Shown here one piece after another: positions 53,881-64,000 of a stretch of 64,000 nt of DNA. Made by a program: the position numbers and the translations under genes. Position 1 is the first letter of the stretch. Each line of letters opens with the position of its first letter. The notes below the pieces were generated by a model. That model was not told the origin of the DNA. It did no database searches and saw only the letters and a program-made list of their open reading frames with translations. Origin of the DNA: Adiantum capillus-veneris (lineage: Eukaryota; Streptophyta; Polypodiopsida; Polypodiales; Pteridaceae); contig CM043946.1 of NCBI GenBank assembly GCA_014529385.2, forward strand, positions 23,020,077 through 23,084,076, read 5' to 3'.

Positions 53881-55330
53881 GTGGCAAGAAGGGTCACATG
53901 AAAAGAGACTGCAGAGAATGGAAAGCAGAAAAAGGCAAAGAGAAAGCTGAAGACCATGGTGAGAAGAACAAGTCCTCAGTGAAGATTAAAGAAATAAATG
54001 TGACAAACACTGTTGCAGAGGATGACAGTCTAGTGTCAGGAGACATCTACTTCTTGAAGAATACAATGGACTCAGCTCTTCTTACATCATATGATGGAAA
54101 TGCACTGAGTGACTGGATTATAGACTCAAGGGCATCACTTCATGTGTCTCCAAACAAGGAGTGGTTTACTTCTTATGTGACCACTAAAGATCATGTTCGG
54201 CTAGGCAATGGGCAGACATGTGAGATCTTAGGTGTTGGAGATGTTCAATTGAAGTTTTAGAATGGCTCTTCTTTCACGCTGAAGAATGTGAGACATGTTC
54301 CCGCAATTACAAAGAGATTGATCATCACAGGTTTACTTGATGATGCTGGCTACATCACCACTTTTGGACAAAACATGTGGAAGATATCCAAGGGTTCTAT
54401 GACAGTAGCACATGGAGTAAAGTCTGGCGGACTTTACATGATCTATGTATCAAATGTCTCTAAAAATGTAATCAATGTAACCGAGTAGCCGAACTTTTCT
54501 TTGTGGCATAGCCTGTTAGGACATATGTCCAAGAAGGGAATAGAAATCTTGTCTCGTTCTGGTTATTTGCCTGGCTTGTCATTTGATGATTTTGAATTTT
54601 GTGGACATTGTCTGTATGGTAAGCAAACATAGCAGCCACATAAGCATAGAACCAGTAGAAGAGATACACAGTTGGCACTTGTTCATAGTGATTTGTGTGG
54701 ACCTATGCCTAACCTATCTCTAGGGGGAGCTTCTTACTTTATGACATTTATAGATGATTACTCGACGAAAGTATGGGTTTAATTTCTCAAGCACAAGGAT
54801 GAAGCGTTTAGTGTTTTCAAAACGTTTGTGACACTTGTGGAGAATCAGAGTGGCAAGAAGCTTAAATGCTTACTCACTGACAATGGTGGAGAGTATGTTT
54901 CAAAGGCCTTTCATGACTTTTGTGAGTCAAAAGGTATAAAACGTGAACTTACTGCTCCTTACAATCCTCCTCAAAATGGTGTTGCTGAGAGGATGAATAG
55001 GACCATACAAGAGAAGGTCAGAAGTATGTTGTCTAATGCGATACTGCCAAATGGGTTTTGGGCTGAAGCTGTATCAACAGCTGTTCATCTTATAAATAGA
55101 TCTCCTAGCAAGGTTTTGCAGAAGGATGCAGTGCCAGAGATGGTATGGTCAGGAAAAATGCCCTCATACAAGCATCTCAGAGTCTTCGGCTGTGAGGCAT
55201 ATACTCACATTCCAAAGGAATTTAGGAACAAACTTGAGCCAAAGAGTAGAAAGTGCATCTTTCTAGGCTATGGTAATTCTGGTGAGATGGGGTACAGACT
55301 TTGGGATCCCGAATCCACAGCAATGATGTT
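53546..55330 (+). pseudogene. Copia gag end, protease and integrase
   Basis: One frame with TAG or TAA stops near 54258, 54486, 54630 and 54781. It holds the knuckle CYHCGKKGHMKRDC, a protease site DWIIDSRASLHVSP (D-S-R instead of D-S-G), the GAG-pre-integrase segment LWHSLLGHMSKKGIEIL, zinc Cys pair CGHCLYGK, and the integrase core: LVHSDLCGPM, FIDDYSTKVWV, CLLTDNGGEYVSKAF and YNPPQNGVAERMNRTIQE, then VFGCEAYTHIPKE and CIFLGYGNSGEMGYRLWDP. A frameshift at about 55310-55340 leads to the reverse transcriptase. Confidence 0.92.
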
Positions 55331-57134
55331 CACTTTAATGAATCCAAATATCATTCTAAACCAGAGAGGTTTGAGGAGATTAGAAGAGTTGTCTTCCAAG
55401 AAGATGGACCTGCACGTGCAAGACAAAATGTCAGGGCTCAAGAGGAGCAAGGACAGGATAGAGTGGAACCACAGGTTGTGGCTGAGCCTGAGCCACCTAT
55501 TGTGCATAGATTTGGAAGTATCACGCGACCTCCTAATAGGTTTGTTCCATCTATGAACTATGTCATGTTGACTGATTGCAATGAGCCTTCATGTTACAAG
55601 GAAGCAGTGCAAATGAAGGACTCTGGGAATTGGCAATTGACCATGCAGTCAGAGATGACAGCTCTGCATAAAAACCAGACATGGAAGCTAGTTAAATTAC
55701 CACAGGGCAAAAAGGCTCTACCTTGTAAATGGGTTTACAGGTATAAGATCACCGCTCATGATAGTCAGCCAAAGTACAAAGCAAGGCTTGTTGCCAAGGC
55801 CTTTAAGCAAGAACAAGGCATTGACTTTGATGAAGTCTTCTCTCCGGTGGTCAAGATGACTACATTGAGATGCTTTCTTGCATTGGTTGCCATATTAGAT
55901 TTGGTGTTGCACCAAATGGATGTCAAGACAACGTTCTTGCATGGTGATTTAGATGTGGAAATTTACATGCAACAGCCAGAAGGGTTTGTTGAGAAAGGCA
56001 AGGAAGATTTGGTATGCCAATTGTTAAAGAGTCTTTATGGCTTATAACAATCACCGAGGGCATGGTACCATAAGTTCCACAAGTTTATGCTTTCTCAAGG
56101 CTACAAACGTAGTGAGTTCGATCACTGTCTATATACAAAGAAGGCTAAGGATGGCAGTTGGCTGATCCTTATTTTTTATGTGGATGACATGTTGATTGCT
56201 GGCAAGCACTTGGAAGAAATTTCAGCTTTGAAGTTAAAGATGGCAAAATCGTTTGACATGAAAGACATGGGTGAGGCAAGTCATATACTTGGTATTCGCA
56301 TTGAGAGAGACAGATCAAAGAAGTTGATTTGGTTATCTCAAACAGAGTATATTGACAAGGTTTTGCAACGTTTCAATATGGAGAAGGGAAAGGCATTGAG
56401 TGTTCCATTGCCACCATATGTGAAACTTAGCAAACAAGATTGTTCTGTGTCTGAGAAAGAACAGACTGAAATGGATAAGATTCCATATGCGTCTGCAGTG
56501 GGTAGTTTGATGTATGCAATGATTGCTACTCGCCCAGACATTGCATTTGCAGTGGGAGTAGTAAGTCGATACATGTCAAACCCAAGCAAGAAACATTGGG
56601 AGGCAGTGAAAGGAATATTGAGATACCTGAAAGCTACAAAGAGTATGCGTATATGCTATGGGAGTCGGGAGCTTAGTGTAAAGGGTTCTACAGACTCATT
56701 ATGCAGGCGACTTAGACAACCGAAGGTCTACGTCAGGGTATGTCTTTACATTGACTGGTGGAGCAGTGTCATTGCGTTCTAGATTACAAGATTGTGTTAC
56801 TTAGTCTACTACAGAGGCTGAATATGTTGCAGCATCAGAGGCATGCAAAGAATCAATTTGGCTTAATCGACTAGTAACAGATTTGGAAATCAAAGAAGAG
56901 ATGCCTGTGTTATATTGTGATAGTCAGAGTGCTATACAATTGGCTCGCAATCCAGTTTATCACTCAAAGACAAAGCATGTGGATGTGAAGTATCATTTCA
57001 TCAGGGAAATGCTCGAGGATAAGCAAGTTCAGCTTGTCAAAGTTAACACCACAGAAAATCCTACTGATCTACTTACAAAAGGACTTCCATCAGAGAGCTT
57101 TGCGTATTTTCACAAGCAGTTAGGTGTAGGGTAG
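55310..57134 (+). pseudogene. Copia reverse transcriptase and RNase H
   Basis: Starts as FEEIRRVVFQEDG, then WKLVKLPQGKKALPCKWVY, ARLVAKAFKQEQGIDFDEVF, MDVKTTFLHGDL, EGFVEKGKEDLVCQL, a TAA in YGL*QSPRAWY (56045-56047), and the catalytic LIFYVDDMLIAG. RNase H begins SVKGSTDS; a frameshift at about 56693-56700 leads to the continuation with RSTSGYVFTL, a stop near 56797, then TEAEYVAASEACKESIWL, LYCDSQSAIQLARNPVYH and KHVDVKYHFIREM, ending TAG 57132-57134. Confidence 0.93.
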
Positions 57135-57212
57135 TACATCACTTCTCTACATCTCTTGTATATTAGCTTGTATAGTAGCTTCTCTCACACTTAAAGTACC
57201 ACATTGGACTTT

Positions 57213-57223
57213 AAGTGGGAGGT
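57213..57223 (+). other. Polypurine tract of the copia element
   Basis: AAGTGGGAGGT directly before TGTTGGGG, with two T residues interrupting the purines. Confidence 0.8.
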
Positions 57224-57415
57224 TGTTGGGGTATAAAGCCCAATGTGGTCGCCCAGGTAAGTGGGGGGGCCGCAAGGTATGTACACATATTCTTTTTTTA
57301 AAACCTAATAAGAACTCACTATGCTCTACACATTACAGTAGAGTGAGTTCACCATATTGTCGTGCTCTTCTTCTCGCACTCTCTCTCGCGTCGCACTTCC
57401 GCTCGTACTTCTTCA
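57224..57415 (+). repeat. 3' LTR of the copia element
   Basis: 192 bp, TGTTGGGGTATAAAGCCC... to ...CGTACTTCTTCA, same length as the 5' LTR. Confidence 0.96.
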
Positions 57416-57420
57416 GTGTA
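57416..57420. repeat. Target site duplication GTGTA, right copy
   Basis: Matches 51867-51871 and confirms that the copia element is one complete insertion. Confidence 0.93.
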
Positions 57421-57589
57421 TACCACTAAAATGGAAGCAACCGAAAGAGAGTAGAGATGTAATGAGTGTTCCATCCGATCACAATAAATATACTCTCCAA
57501 GACCAAAAGATCATAGTCGAACAACCTGTGAGGGAACTAAGAAAGCAGGGTTAGTCATATGAAGGACCTAAAATGCAAAGAAAATAGAT

Positions 57590-58440
57590 TTAGCTCAACC
57601 AGGAGAAGAGCCTAGACATGCCTACATTGCGAACGACGTGACTGAAGAAAAAGAAGAGCTTTTGCTAAGCTTACTGAAAGAATACCGAGATATATTTTCT
57701 TGGTCTTATAAAGATCTCAAGGGAGTTGACCTAGAGATTTGTGACATACCATACCTATGAGAGATGATGCAAAACCAAGTAAACAATGGCCATATACTTA
57801 TAATGAAACATTTGCCAAAAAGATCAAAGAAGAGATAGAAAATCTCAAGGAAGCCAAATTCATTTATCAAATTGAACATTGGGTGTCTCCAATTGTGGTG
57901 GTACGCAAGAAAAATGGAAAATTAAGAGTGTGTATCAAAGTCAAAAAAGTGAATGCAGCCACCATTAGAGATAACTACCCTCTTCCAATCACCGAGCATG
58001 TTTTAGAACGAGTTGCAGGAAAAGAAGCTTACAGCTTTTTAGACGGATTTTTGGGGTACAATAAACTTTTGGTTGATCCAAAAGATCATCATAAAACTGC
58101 ATTTGCAACCGAATGTGGTCTTTTTGCCTATAGGGTTATGTCTTTTGGGATAACTAATGCTCCTGCCACCTTTCAAAGATTGATGAGCCCTGTTTTCAAA
58201 GAATACCTTAGGAATTTCTTGGACGTATATATGGATGATTTATGTGTACATTTATCAATCCGAGCTGATCATTTTGAACATCTCAAAAAGGTATTCAAAA
58301 AATGTAGACTTTATAGGATTTTCTTAAATCCTAAAAAGTGCACATTTATGGGCAGACAAAGAAAAATTCTTGGACATATAGTGGCTAAAAATGGCATAGC
58401 GATTGATATGGATAAAATTCATGTTATTGTTGAATTTTAG
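57590..58440 (+). pseudogene. Ty3/gypsy reverse transcriptase of the second Athila-like element
   Basis: The N-terminal block (DIFSWSYKDLKGVDLEI) precedes a 227-codon frame from 57757: KQWPYTYNETFAKKIKEEI, WVSPIVVVRKKNGKLRVC, YSFLDGFLGYNKLLVDP, TNAPATFQRLMSPVF and the catalytic DVYMDDLCVHL, then LNPKKCTFMGRQRKILGH. It ends at TAG 58438-58440; the thumb (FMGHCGYYRRFIYMYA) continues after it in another frame to about 58520. The catalytic aspartates are kept. Confidence 0.9.
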
Positions 58441-58599
58441 ACCGGCAACAATCAAAGGGGTTTAAGCTTTCATGGGACATTGTGGATATTATAGACGATT
58501 CATTTACATGTATGCTATAATAGCAAAACTCATGTATGGCTTGATTACACTCTTTGTAGGGCTGATGAGTGTGAAGAATCCTTCATGAAGTTTAAACAA

Positions 58600-59070
58600 G
58601 CTCTCACTTAGCCCCAATATTGAAAGCACAAGATTGGAATAAGATATTCTATATACATGTTGATGCTTCCAATTTCGCCATTGGATGTATATTAGCTCAA
58701 CCAGAAGACTGAAAAATTGATTTTCCCATTTCTTATGCTAGTAGACAGCTAAATGTGGCAGAGAAAAAATATACAACCACTGAAAGAGAAGGATTACGGA
58801 TGATCTATGCTGTTAAAAAGTATAGACATTACCTACTAGTCAAAAAATTTGTGTTCTTTGTGGACCACCAAGATTTATTGATCAACAAGCCATGCAACAC
58901 GGGGAGAATAGTGAGATGGTTCATCATTCTTTTGGAATTTGATTTCACTGTACTTGTAACAAAGGGGAACATGCACCAAAGAGCATATCATTTATCAAGG
59001 ATTATTTCACGAGAACCACCAAAGGGGTAGACGATGATCTACCAGACGCATATCTGTTCTCCGTGGAAAT
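58600..59070 (+). pseudogene. RNase H of the second Athila-like element
   Basis: Pieces in two frames: IHVDASNFAIGCIL, SYASRQLNVAEKKY, TTEREGLRMIYAVKKYRHYL, FFVDHQDLLINKPC, RWFIILLEFDFTVLVTKG and AYHLSRIISREPPKG, then VDDDLPDAYLFSVEMIPRW after a frameshift. Very close to the inserted fragment at 17666-18403. The catalytic Asp near AYHLS has been replaced by Tyr in both. Confidence 0.85.
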
Positions 59071-59079
59071 GATACCTCG

Positions 59080-59600
59080 TTGGTCAAAATTATGGTTTCA
59101 TTGATGACTATAGCTCAAGTGAATTCTCAAATATCACTTCCTGTTACACCAAGATTAATTGGGCAATCGGCTATGTATCAATTACTAGATAGAAGGCTAT
59201 ACAAAATAAATCGAGATGAAGTATTGCTTTTGTGTATTAATCCTGAGGAGAAAACCCAATACCTAAGTCAAGCACACATTACCATAGTAGAATTTCACTT
59301 TGCGGAAGACCAAACTATGCAACGGATCTTGAGACTGGGGGTATTTTGGCCAACCACGACAAAAATGGAAGCAAAAACAATTTTTTGATTCACATCTAGT
59401 CACAAAAATCTTCAAACAAGGGGACCTAGTTTAAGTTTATTCCCTTAAGCAACACATTCTCAAATTCAAGAAAAAGGGAAATGGATTGTTTATCATTCAA
59501 GACATATCTCCAAGTGGAGCAGTTGAGTTGTCCATTGTAGATGGTGAACATGATAATAAATGGATTTTCATGCCCTCATCAATTTGTATGGATACCAGAT
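59080..59600 (+). pseudogene. Integrase remnant, catalytic core deleted
   Basis: N-terminal part: YQLLDRRLYKINRDEVLLLC, AHITIVEFHFAEDQTM, LRLGVFWPTTTKMEA. It then joins directly to the C-terminal end (FDSHLVTKIFKQGDLV, KGNGLFIIQDISPSGAVEL). The CxxC pair and the whole D,D-E core are missing, so there is an internal deletion at about 59385. Confidence 0.7.
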
Positions 59601-59649
59601 GAACATATGAATGAAACTACGATTCTTCACTTAAAGGAGGACAACTCTT

Positions 59650-59974
59650 AGCTCCAATTGCATCGAGCAAAGAGGAATGGAAAAGAGGTCATCCACAAAA
59701 GAAACCATGAAATAATCAATCTATATCAACCTCTAAACCAGCAAATGCTACGAGTAGCATGCAAGGAGTCAGGCAGATTTGGGTACCAAAAGCAAAACTT
59801 AAGGACAATCCGTCTCAAATTTGGGTGCCCAAAAACTCATCTACCATACTGAAGAAAGTTTCACATCTAACAACTCAGAGAAAAACATTTTTCAGAAGAG
59901 AAACTAGCACTAGATGGGTTTGGAAACCAAAGGATCATTTATCTTCTCCACAAATTGTAAAGCCGATGAATTAG
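59650..59974 (+). pseudogene. WVPK-motif accessory frame of the second Athila-like element
   Basis: In the frame ending at 59974: MQGVRQIWVPKAKLKDNPSQ, IWVPKNSST, then RWVWKPKDHLSS. The upstream part lies in another frame (59658-59760), so there is a frameshift. Place after the integrase and the spaced W-V-P-K motif agree with 17281-18592. Function unknown. Confidence 0.55.
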
Positions 59975-60374
59975 TGGTAAGTTAAATCTCAAAACACTCA
60001 ACCACAATAGTTCATCAACGGAAAACCAAAATACCAATAAAGAGTTAAATCTCAGCAATCGTCATCATTGATACCTACAGCTCAGGAAATCAGTGTGCCA
60101 AAGCATCCAGATGATACAATCAGACAAAGAGCACACAAATTACAAAATCTGCTATTTAGAAAACATCAACAAGAAACCTCGACCACGAGTTAACTGCTCA
60201 AGACCCAACTCTTGCACCGTATACTGGTTTGAATTGCGTTGATCTTCAAAGCATGATAGAGCCAACCATGGCTATGCATAGTCACAATTGTTCAACCCAT
60301 GCACATAGTCGTCCTGGAGTACTCTATCTAGGAGGGGTGGAAGGAAACTTCATTAATTAAGGGCAATGTTTGAA
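59975..60374 (+). other. 3' untranslated region of the second Athila-like element
   Basis: No sustained frame. It ends in a purine-rich tract (GAAGAGGGAGGAAAAAG). Confidence 0.4.
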
Positions 60375-60393
60375 GAGGGAGGAAAAAGTTAGA
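60372..60393 (+). other. Possible polypurine tract and LTR start
   Basis: GAAGAGGGAGGAAAAAGTTAGA precedes TGTTAACGG at 60394. The LTR of the related minus-strand element also starts TGTTAAC, which supports this as an LTR start, but the purine tract is not flush with the TG. Confidence 0.45.
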
Positions 60394-62555
60394 TGTTAAC
60401 GGTTTTTTGCAAAATTACCTAATAATATCCTTAAAAATCATCAATAGGGGAATTTCGCTTGATAACATCTTCTCGATGAGTGTAAATAGTGTGTATACTA
60501 TCAGTAAGTACATTAAAAAATAGCCTTTTTGCTTATTTGCATTAGTTTTTCTTGATATTGGAGCTTTAAAATGGAGAAATCCACCAAAAAGTAATAAAGT
60601 AGTGTTTTTCAATGGATTTTCTTAATTGTTGAGCTTTCGATTTTCTTTTTTAGTGCATTTTATTATTTTCTTTGAATTTTTCAATAAACATGTCAAAAAT
60701 TAATAATAAATAGCAAATGAGCTCACATGGAAAAACTGAACATACACTCACGATTAGAAGAACATGATGGATAGGCACAAAAATTTTCAATCAAAATGAC
60801 AAACGGAAGCGGGAAGCCTAAATTAGGCCACCAGGGCTTGTTTTTGCAAATTCTTGCAGAATGAGCTAATAGAGTCCATTCAAGGAAATTTTTGAGTCTA
60901 ATGTAGATCTCACAGCCTAGTAGGACTAACAGGAGAATCTAGGGAAAAGTAGTTTGTGAAGTCCGAGTATAGATATCTTAGGTGGCCCAAAATCACCTCA
61001 TTTCCACTAGTCACTCTTGGAGAAGAGAGCTCTCTACCTTCTTCGCACGCGATTTTTGGAGTCCATGGTCGCCCATTTCAGCGCCATTTCACACGAGACA
61101 TTAGGGGCAAGTTCTAAATTCATCAAAGAACATTTCTATGCAGTCGGGTAGCAGGTCTAGGCCAAGGAAAAAGCCCTAGAATCCTAGCTATGTACGGATT
61201 TCTACAACACAAAAAACCCTAGAATCCCAGCAGGTGCAGCCTGTCAGCTAAACCGAATTGGACAAGACTTGAACTATAGCATGCCCCTAGATAGTAGAGC
61301 ACTTCCATATCATTAGATGACCATTTGGCAGGGGTCGAGGGGGTCCCCAAGTAAATAATCTAGGTTTTTGCCACATGCTACAATTGAATTTTGACTCCAT
61401 GGGTAGCTTATAGGCAAGGTCTATATACAATGTACCTAGAAGGTTTCAAGAAAACAGTCAAGGCAAGCTCTCTAGAAGCAGGAAATAGCTTGAAGACTAC
61501 AAAGCGTCAATTTGGACATATGGAGTCAAACTGACTCCAAATGAGCCCAAACTGGATTAGTAGCACTAGGACTATGTAATGGACAAGTCCATGGCTTCAA
61601 AAGTGACCAAACAACTCTACATGTACCAAGTGGTAACAAAAACCGGAGATTTCAGAGTCGACAAGAGCACCAAGTGATCGCGACATGACCAAATCTTACC
61701 AAACTCAATTTAGCACTTGTTTTAGATGTAATGAAGATGTGTAGGTCATCAAACTATCTTTTCAAGCAAAAAATGCAATTGTTGTTAATAATTTTGATTA
61801 TTTACTTTTGCACACAATTGGCTTGAAAATCATCATTTAGCTTCACGTATCAATTGTACACATCTATCTCATGCCACATGTCAAATATGAGCCCAAAAGA
61901 CCAAGTAAATCCCAGATTTTGTCAAACAAATGCACTAAAAGCTCTTCTGTCCAAATTTTGAGTTATTTGTCACATTTTTTGATCCAAAACATCCCATATC
62001 TCACACAGAGGGTCTATAGGATGTTTAGTACCAATTTGCAAGAAAAAATGTCTAATTTGATGAAAATGTTAATAATTGCCATTATTTACATTTTTACCAA
62101 AGTGAGTTCAAATTTCAACTTTGACCTTATGGGACCAAAGTACATGATGTGATAAGCCCACCAATCAAGTTTGACCACATTTTTGATCTCAAAAACCAAA
62201 ACTCCCTTCATATCTACCGTGTCTGAAGACTAAATCTGGCACCATTTCCACCTTGTACACTCAAATGAGTTCACACTTCACTCAGAGTATTCAAATCCTA
62301 TGTTCTTCAAGCCTGTGAAGTCAAAAGTGCAAAAATATGGAAACATTTTCCCTGTTGTAAATAATCGCGATTATTTGCTTGCAATTTTTGCATGGATTGA
62401 ATGATTTTGATCTTTGCATGTTTTTATGCATCTATGCATGCTTCAAAATTGATTTGAAGTAAAACGGACATCATTTGCTAGCAATTCAGACACATGGCAT
62501 TTCAGAGTGGAATTCGTGGAATTTTCTAACTTTGAAACTGTATTCTCCTAATAGG
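60394..62555 (+). other. Probable LTR and non-coding sequence
   Basis: Long AT-rich stretch, no gene on either strand. It begins TGTTAACGG as an LTR may. I cannot place its end and see no PBS (no TGGCGCC or TGGTATC). Confidence 0.35.
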
Positions 62556-63814
62556 TGTAATGCAAGCTGTGACAAAAGCAAAGAAGAGAATGACTCAGAA
62601 AAAAAAGCTGCAAGAGTTACCACCATATTGGTTTGAGCCGAGTTCAGTGAAAACGGCCAAGGTAACCTACCTATCAAAAGAATAGCTTGAAGAACACAAC
62701 ACCACAATCTTCACTGACAGATTCAAGAGTGGAGATGGAAATTAGGTAGAGTTGCAGATGCTACCCAAAGAAATCTATGATGTAGCCGTGAAGCCAGCAA
62801 CAAAAGAAGCCAATAGAAGGTTAGGACTTTGAGAATTTTACGATCAAGAGCCATGTGGAGTAGACTTCTAGAGAGCTTATGAACTATTGTCAACAATCAA
62901 AGAGGATGGATCTGCCCAGACCATGGATCAAGCAAGGACACAAAATTGAAGTGTTCATTAACAAAGATATAGGGGCTGAAGCACTAAAACTGCCCACTAA
63001 AGGTATGACAATGAGGGCCAAAGATAGGAAGACAACTGGTACATTCACAAAGGATACAGCTACTGCCACCTTCTCTGAACTTATTCTAAAGCAAGTGGAG
63101 GATCTCGCTTGTCTCTATCACCAGCACTTCCACTTCTCGCAAAGAGACCACCAAGATACACTACTTCAAATCATGCGGTTGCAACCACCTTCATGCAGGT
63201 ATTGAAGTCAACAACAAGACAAACAATAGATCATTCTCAGTATGTGCTTCAACACTCAAGATCACAAAGAAGGAAGGAAGAGTAGCATATTTGGGAGCTC
63301 CAGAAGTTCTAACCTGGATTGCATACCACGACATTGGGATGGCTGATAACTTGCCACCAGCCCCAGATTAGAATACATGGATAGACATATCTCAATCCTC
63401 TCCACGAGCCACTAGATCAAAGAAGAAAAGAATCGATAAATCAGATGAAGAATCGGCAAAAAGCTCAGCTGAATCCCATAGCAGTGGAGAGAGTTCCGAT
63501 AATGAAGAAAAAAGGGCAAGGAGAGAATAAATGAAAAGAAAAGCAGTGGCCGCCCATCAGGAAGAACCTCAACAAAAAAAAGGAAGGTTCAAAAGAGAGA
63601 AAGAATCTTATGAACGAAGTCAACAAGCTGCAAGAGAGAACCCAGAATCATGGAGTCCAAGGGAAATCAAGGGTCCTAGAATCAAGAACCCTGAGAAGAA
63701 GATCCAAGAAGATCTGAAGGATCTCCTAGAAAGAATGTATGCGAAAGCTGAAGCCCTAAATATACAAGAGGATTTAGAAGCACAAAGAAAAGCCAGAGAG
63801 GAGTCAACTATTTG
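62556..63814 (+). pseudogene. Decayed open region of unknown family
   Basis: Broken frames with protein-like composition: KLQELPPYWFEPSSVKTAKV, TTIFTDRFKSGDGN, IKQGHKIEVFINKDIGAEAL, SVCASTLKITKKEGRVAYLG, PEVLTWIAYHDIGMADNLPP, then a Ser/Glu-rich part and a charged helical end from 63531 (RFKREKESYERSQQ, EDLKDLLERMYAKAEALNIQ). Several stops occur. I do not recognise it; a gag-like or accessory ORF of a retroelement is a guess from its location after a probable LTR. Acidic Ser-rich and coiled-coil parts recall the accessory ORF at 3711-5597. Confidence 0.4.
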
Positions 63815-64000
63815 ACAAACACAACAAGAAGAAGATGCAAAACCAACTTGAACCACAACAGGAACAGGGGGAGATGTCATCAAGACCACCCTCACCCACT
63901 ACCAAACAAGAAGATCAACCATTTCCTAGTCCAAGCCCTTCACCAATTGACAAATTAGATGAAGGCGAGGAAACAAAAGGAGATGAGAAAAAAGAGGAGG

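Larger units (their letters stand above)
51872..57415 (+). mobile_element. Ty1/copia element, 5.5 kb, short LTRs
   Basis: 192-bp LTRs, PBS, gag, protease, integrase, reverse transcriptase and RNase H in copia order, polypurine tract, and flanking GTGTA duplications. Several stops and frameshifts make it inactive. It lies inside the second Athila-like element. Confidence 0.97.
50430..60393 (+). mobile_element. Decayed Athila/Tat-like Ty3/gypsy element with a nested copia
   Basis: Remnants in order: gag-protease linker and protease (50430-50943), a Lys-rich region (51340-51866), a copia insertion (51872-57415), reverse transcriptase (57590-58440), RNase H (58600-59060), integrase N- and C-terminal parts (59080-59600), the WVPK frame (59650-59974) and a purine tract before TGTTAACGG at 60394. 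The RNase H is nearly the same as in the fragment at 17666-18403, so the two elements belong to one family. Confidence 0.75.

Overview
The window is nuclear DNA of a land plant and consists mostly of transposable elements. Plant signs are plant-type LTR retrotransposons with initiator-Met (TGGTATCAGAGC-like) and Asp-type (TGGCGCCG-like) primer binding sites, a remorin-domain gene with GT/AG introns, degenerate TTTAGGG-like tracts and many (CT)n/(CA)n microsatellites. The low gene density and nesting suggest a large genome (fern, lycophyte or gymnosperm); the species cannot be fixed from sequence alone.

Layout. 1-7729: 3' half of a Ty3/gypsy element (RNase H, integrase, an unusual 3' accessory ORF, polypurine tract, probable LTR), with a CCCTA-rich minisatellite inside it. 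7849-8841: 5' end (gag start, PBS, LTR) of another LTR element on the minus strand. 9331-14518: a nearly complete LINE with ORF1 and ORF2, preceded by a second copy of the same LINE 3' tail. 14526-32857: an 18.3-kb minus-strand Ty3/gypsy element of Athila/Tat type, bounded by ~600-bp LTRs and a 5-bp duplication ATCTC. Its gag was split by a plus-strand chromovirus (22678-31169) whose 1270-bp LTRs look identical and whose gag-pol is one open frame, so this is a very recent insertion. 33065-33161: a third LINE tail. 33386-33535: an orphan last exon of an alpha/beta-hydrolase. 35627-40980: the one convincing host gene, a five-exon remorin-family gene on the minus strand. About 43950-47520: a decayed LINE of another family. 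About 50430-60393: a decayed plus-strand Athila/Tat-type element, split by a Ty1/copia element (51872-57415; 192-bp LTRs; duplication GTGTA). 60394-64000: its probable LTR start, non-coding sequence, and a decayed open region of unknown family.

Relations. The two Athila/Tat-like elements (minus 14.5-32.9 kb; plus 50.4-60.4 kb) share an RNase H type and a 3' accessory frame made of spaced W-[VI]-P-K motifs that I cannot assign to a named family. In the minus-strand element the pol core is absent; a 738-bp RT-thumb/RNase H piece sits inside the WVPK frame between 19-bp direct repeats. Its gag would be open across the nested insertion. Relative ages by eye: chromovirus LTRs no differences seen, copia LTRs about 12 differences in 192 bp, outer Athila-like LTRs a few dozen differences plus indels.
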